Shown here in pieces: positions 63,400 through 64,000 of a stretch of DNA of 64,000 bases; the first letter of the stretch is position 1, and each line of letters begins with the position of its first letter. The translations under genes were made by a program, and so were the position numbers. The notes under the pieces were generated by a model that saw only the letters and a program-made list of their open reading frames with translations, was not told the DNA's origin and ran no database searches. Origin of the DNA: JBBROS01 sp965260935 (lineage in GTDB: Bacteria > Pseudomonadota > Alphaproteobacteria > Acetobacterales > Acetobacteraceae); NCBI GenBank assembly GCA_965260935.1, contig OZ253374.1, forward strand, positions 3,658,001-3,722,000, written 5' to 3'.

Positions 63400-64000
63400 T
63401 TGACGTCCTACAACTTACTGTTCGGTCCGAACGGATGGGGCTCGCTGCTTTTGCAGGGCGCGGTCATCACCATCCTGCTGGCGCTGGCGACGGTGCCGGT
63501 GGGCTTCGGCGCGGGGCTTGCCCTGGCGCTGGCGCGGCTGTCCGGATCGCGCGTCGCGCGGATCGCAGGCGAGGCCTACGCGACCTTTTTCCGCGGCATT
63601 CCCGACCTGCTTGCCTTGTTCATCATCTATTTCGGACTGCAGGCATTGATCGACTCGGCGAGCCGCGCGCTCGGGACCGGGCGGATCGAGGTGAACGCGT
63701 TCGCCGCCGGAGTGATCGCGCTCGGCGCGGTGGTCGCGGCCTATTCCAGCGAGGTCTGGCTCGCGTCGCTGGGGGCGGTGCCGAAGGGCCAGGGCGAGGC
63801 GGCGAAGTCCCTGGGGCTTAGCCGCGCGCAGGGTTTCCGGCTCGTCACCTTGCCGCAACTGCTGCGCGTGGCGGTGCCCGGGATGGCGAACATCTGGGCC
63901 ACGCTGGTCAAGGACACGTCGCTGATCTCGACGGTCGCGGTGATGGACTTGCTGCGCGCCGCGTCGGAGGCGGCGAAGAACACGCGCAACCCGATCCTGT
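63400..64000 (+). CDS. Polar amino-acid ABC transporter permease (HisQ-like), partial
   Basis: 200 residues visible. TTG start at 63400 gives MTSYNLLFGPNGWGSLLLQ, then the HisQ/GltK-type helices GAVITILLALATVPVGF and FFRGIPDLLALFIIYFGLQ, and the EAA loop EAAKSLGLSRAQGFRLVTLPQ. Partner of the substrate-binding protein upstream. The end and any second permease and ATPase lie outside the window. Confidence 0.93.
   Translation, partial: MTSYNLLFGPNGWGSLLLQGAVITILLALATVPVGFGAGLALALARLSGSRVARIAGEAYATFFRGIPDLLALFIIYFGLQALIDSASRALGTGRIEVNAFAAGVIALGAVVAAYSSEVWLASLGAVPKGQGEAAKSLGLSRAQGFRLVTLPQLLRVAVPGMANIWATLVKDTSLISTVAVMDLLRAASEAAKNTRNPIL

Overview
The window is GC-rich DNA with tightly packed genes, many 1-4 base start/stop overlaps and frequent GTG/TTG starts. 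Gene content (hslO, fumC, hisC-tyrC-metX-metW, CelD-type acetyltransferase, VapBC modules, an alpha-E/ATP-grasp amidoligase cluster) suggests an alphaproteobacterial chromosome, most likely Acetobacteraceae/Rhodospirillales. This assignment is inferred from gene families, not from an rRNA. No rRNA, tRNA, CRISPR array, intact insertion sequence or prophage was seen.

Layout. 1-4.1 kb: lipoprotein fragment, hslO, a GNAT, fumC and an SDR. 4.2-20.4 kb: an exopolysaccharide locus with a priming sugar transferase, several glycosyltransferases, a Wzx-like flippase, a Wzc-like tyrosine kinase/co-polymerase, a Wzy/ligase-like membrane protein, a Tat-exported GH5 glucanase, a LuxR-type regulator behind an AT-rich island, a CelD-type acyltransferase and a fatty-acid hydroxylase. 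20.5-26.2 kb: a complete five-gene dipeptide/oligopeptide-type ABC importer. 26.2-33.8 kb: GST, CaiB-type CoA transferase, MFS exporter, a second GST, a metallo-beta-lactamase-fold hydrolase, two SDRs and a decayed SGNH-hydrolase tail. 34.1-39.1 kb: a GGDEF/EAL protein, then a UgpC-like ATPase with two dehydrogenases. 39.1-44.2 kb: two transglutaminase-like proteins around a fused ATP-grasp/alpha-E protein, plus a DauA-like flavoprotein. 44.4-51.2 kb: Uma2 remnant, DUF1684 protein, tyrC, hisC, an inserted block of two unknown genes and vapBC, then metX-metW. 51.3-56.6 kb: a tripartite EmrAB/OMP efflux operon and a second toxin-antitoxin pair whose HTH antitoxin is frameshifted. 56.7-64.0 kb: amidase, sensor histidine kinase, prolyl oligopeptidase, a small membrane protein, and the start of a polar amino-acid ABC importer.

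The most striking large-scale signal is not a gene. Left of about 38-39 kb the + strand is strongly C-rich whichever strand is coding; right of it the + strand is strongly G-rich. The change from negative to positive GC skew is the polarity expected at a replication origin. A 14/16 match to the ParB-binding parS consensus lies at 36.12 kb, about 3 kb from the flip. Together they suggest an origin-proximal chromosomal region, although no classical oriC (DnaA-box cluster with an AT-rich unwinding element) is visible at the flip. Other non-genic structures are an 81-84 bp repeat present three times, a perfect inverted-repeat operator in front of vapB, and a duplicated segment flanking the efflux outer-membrane gene.
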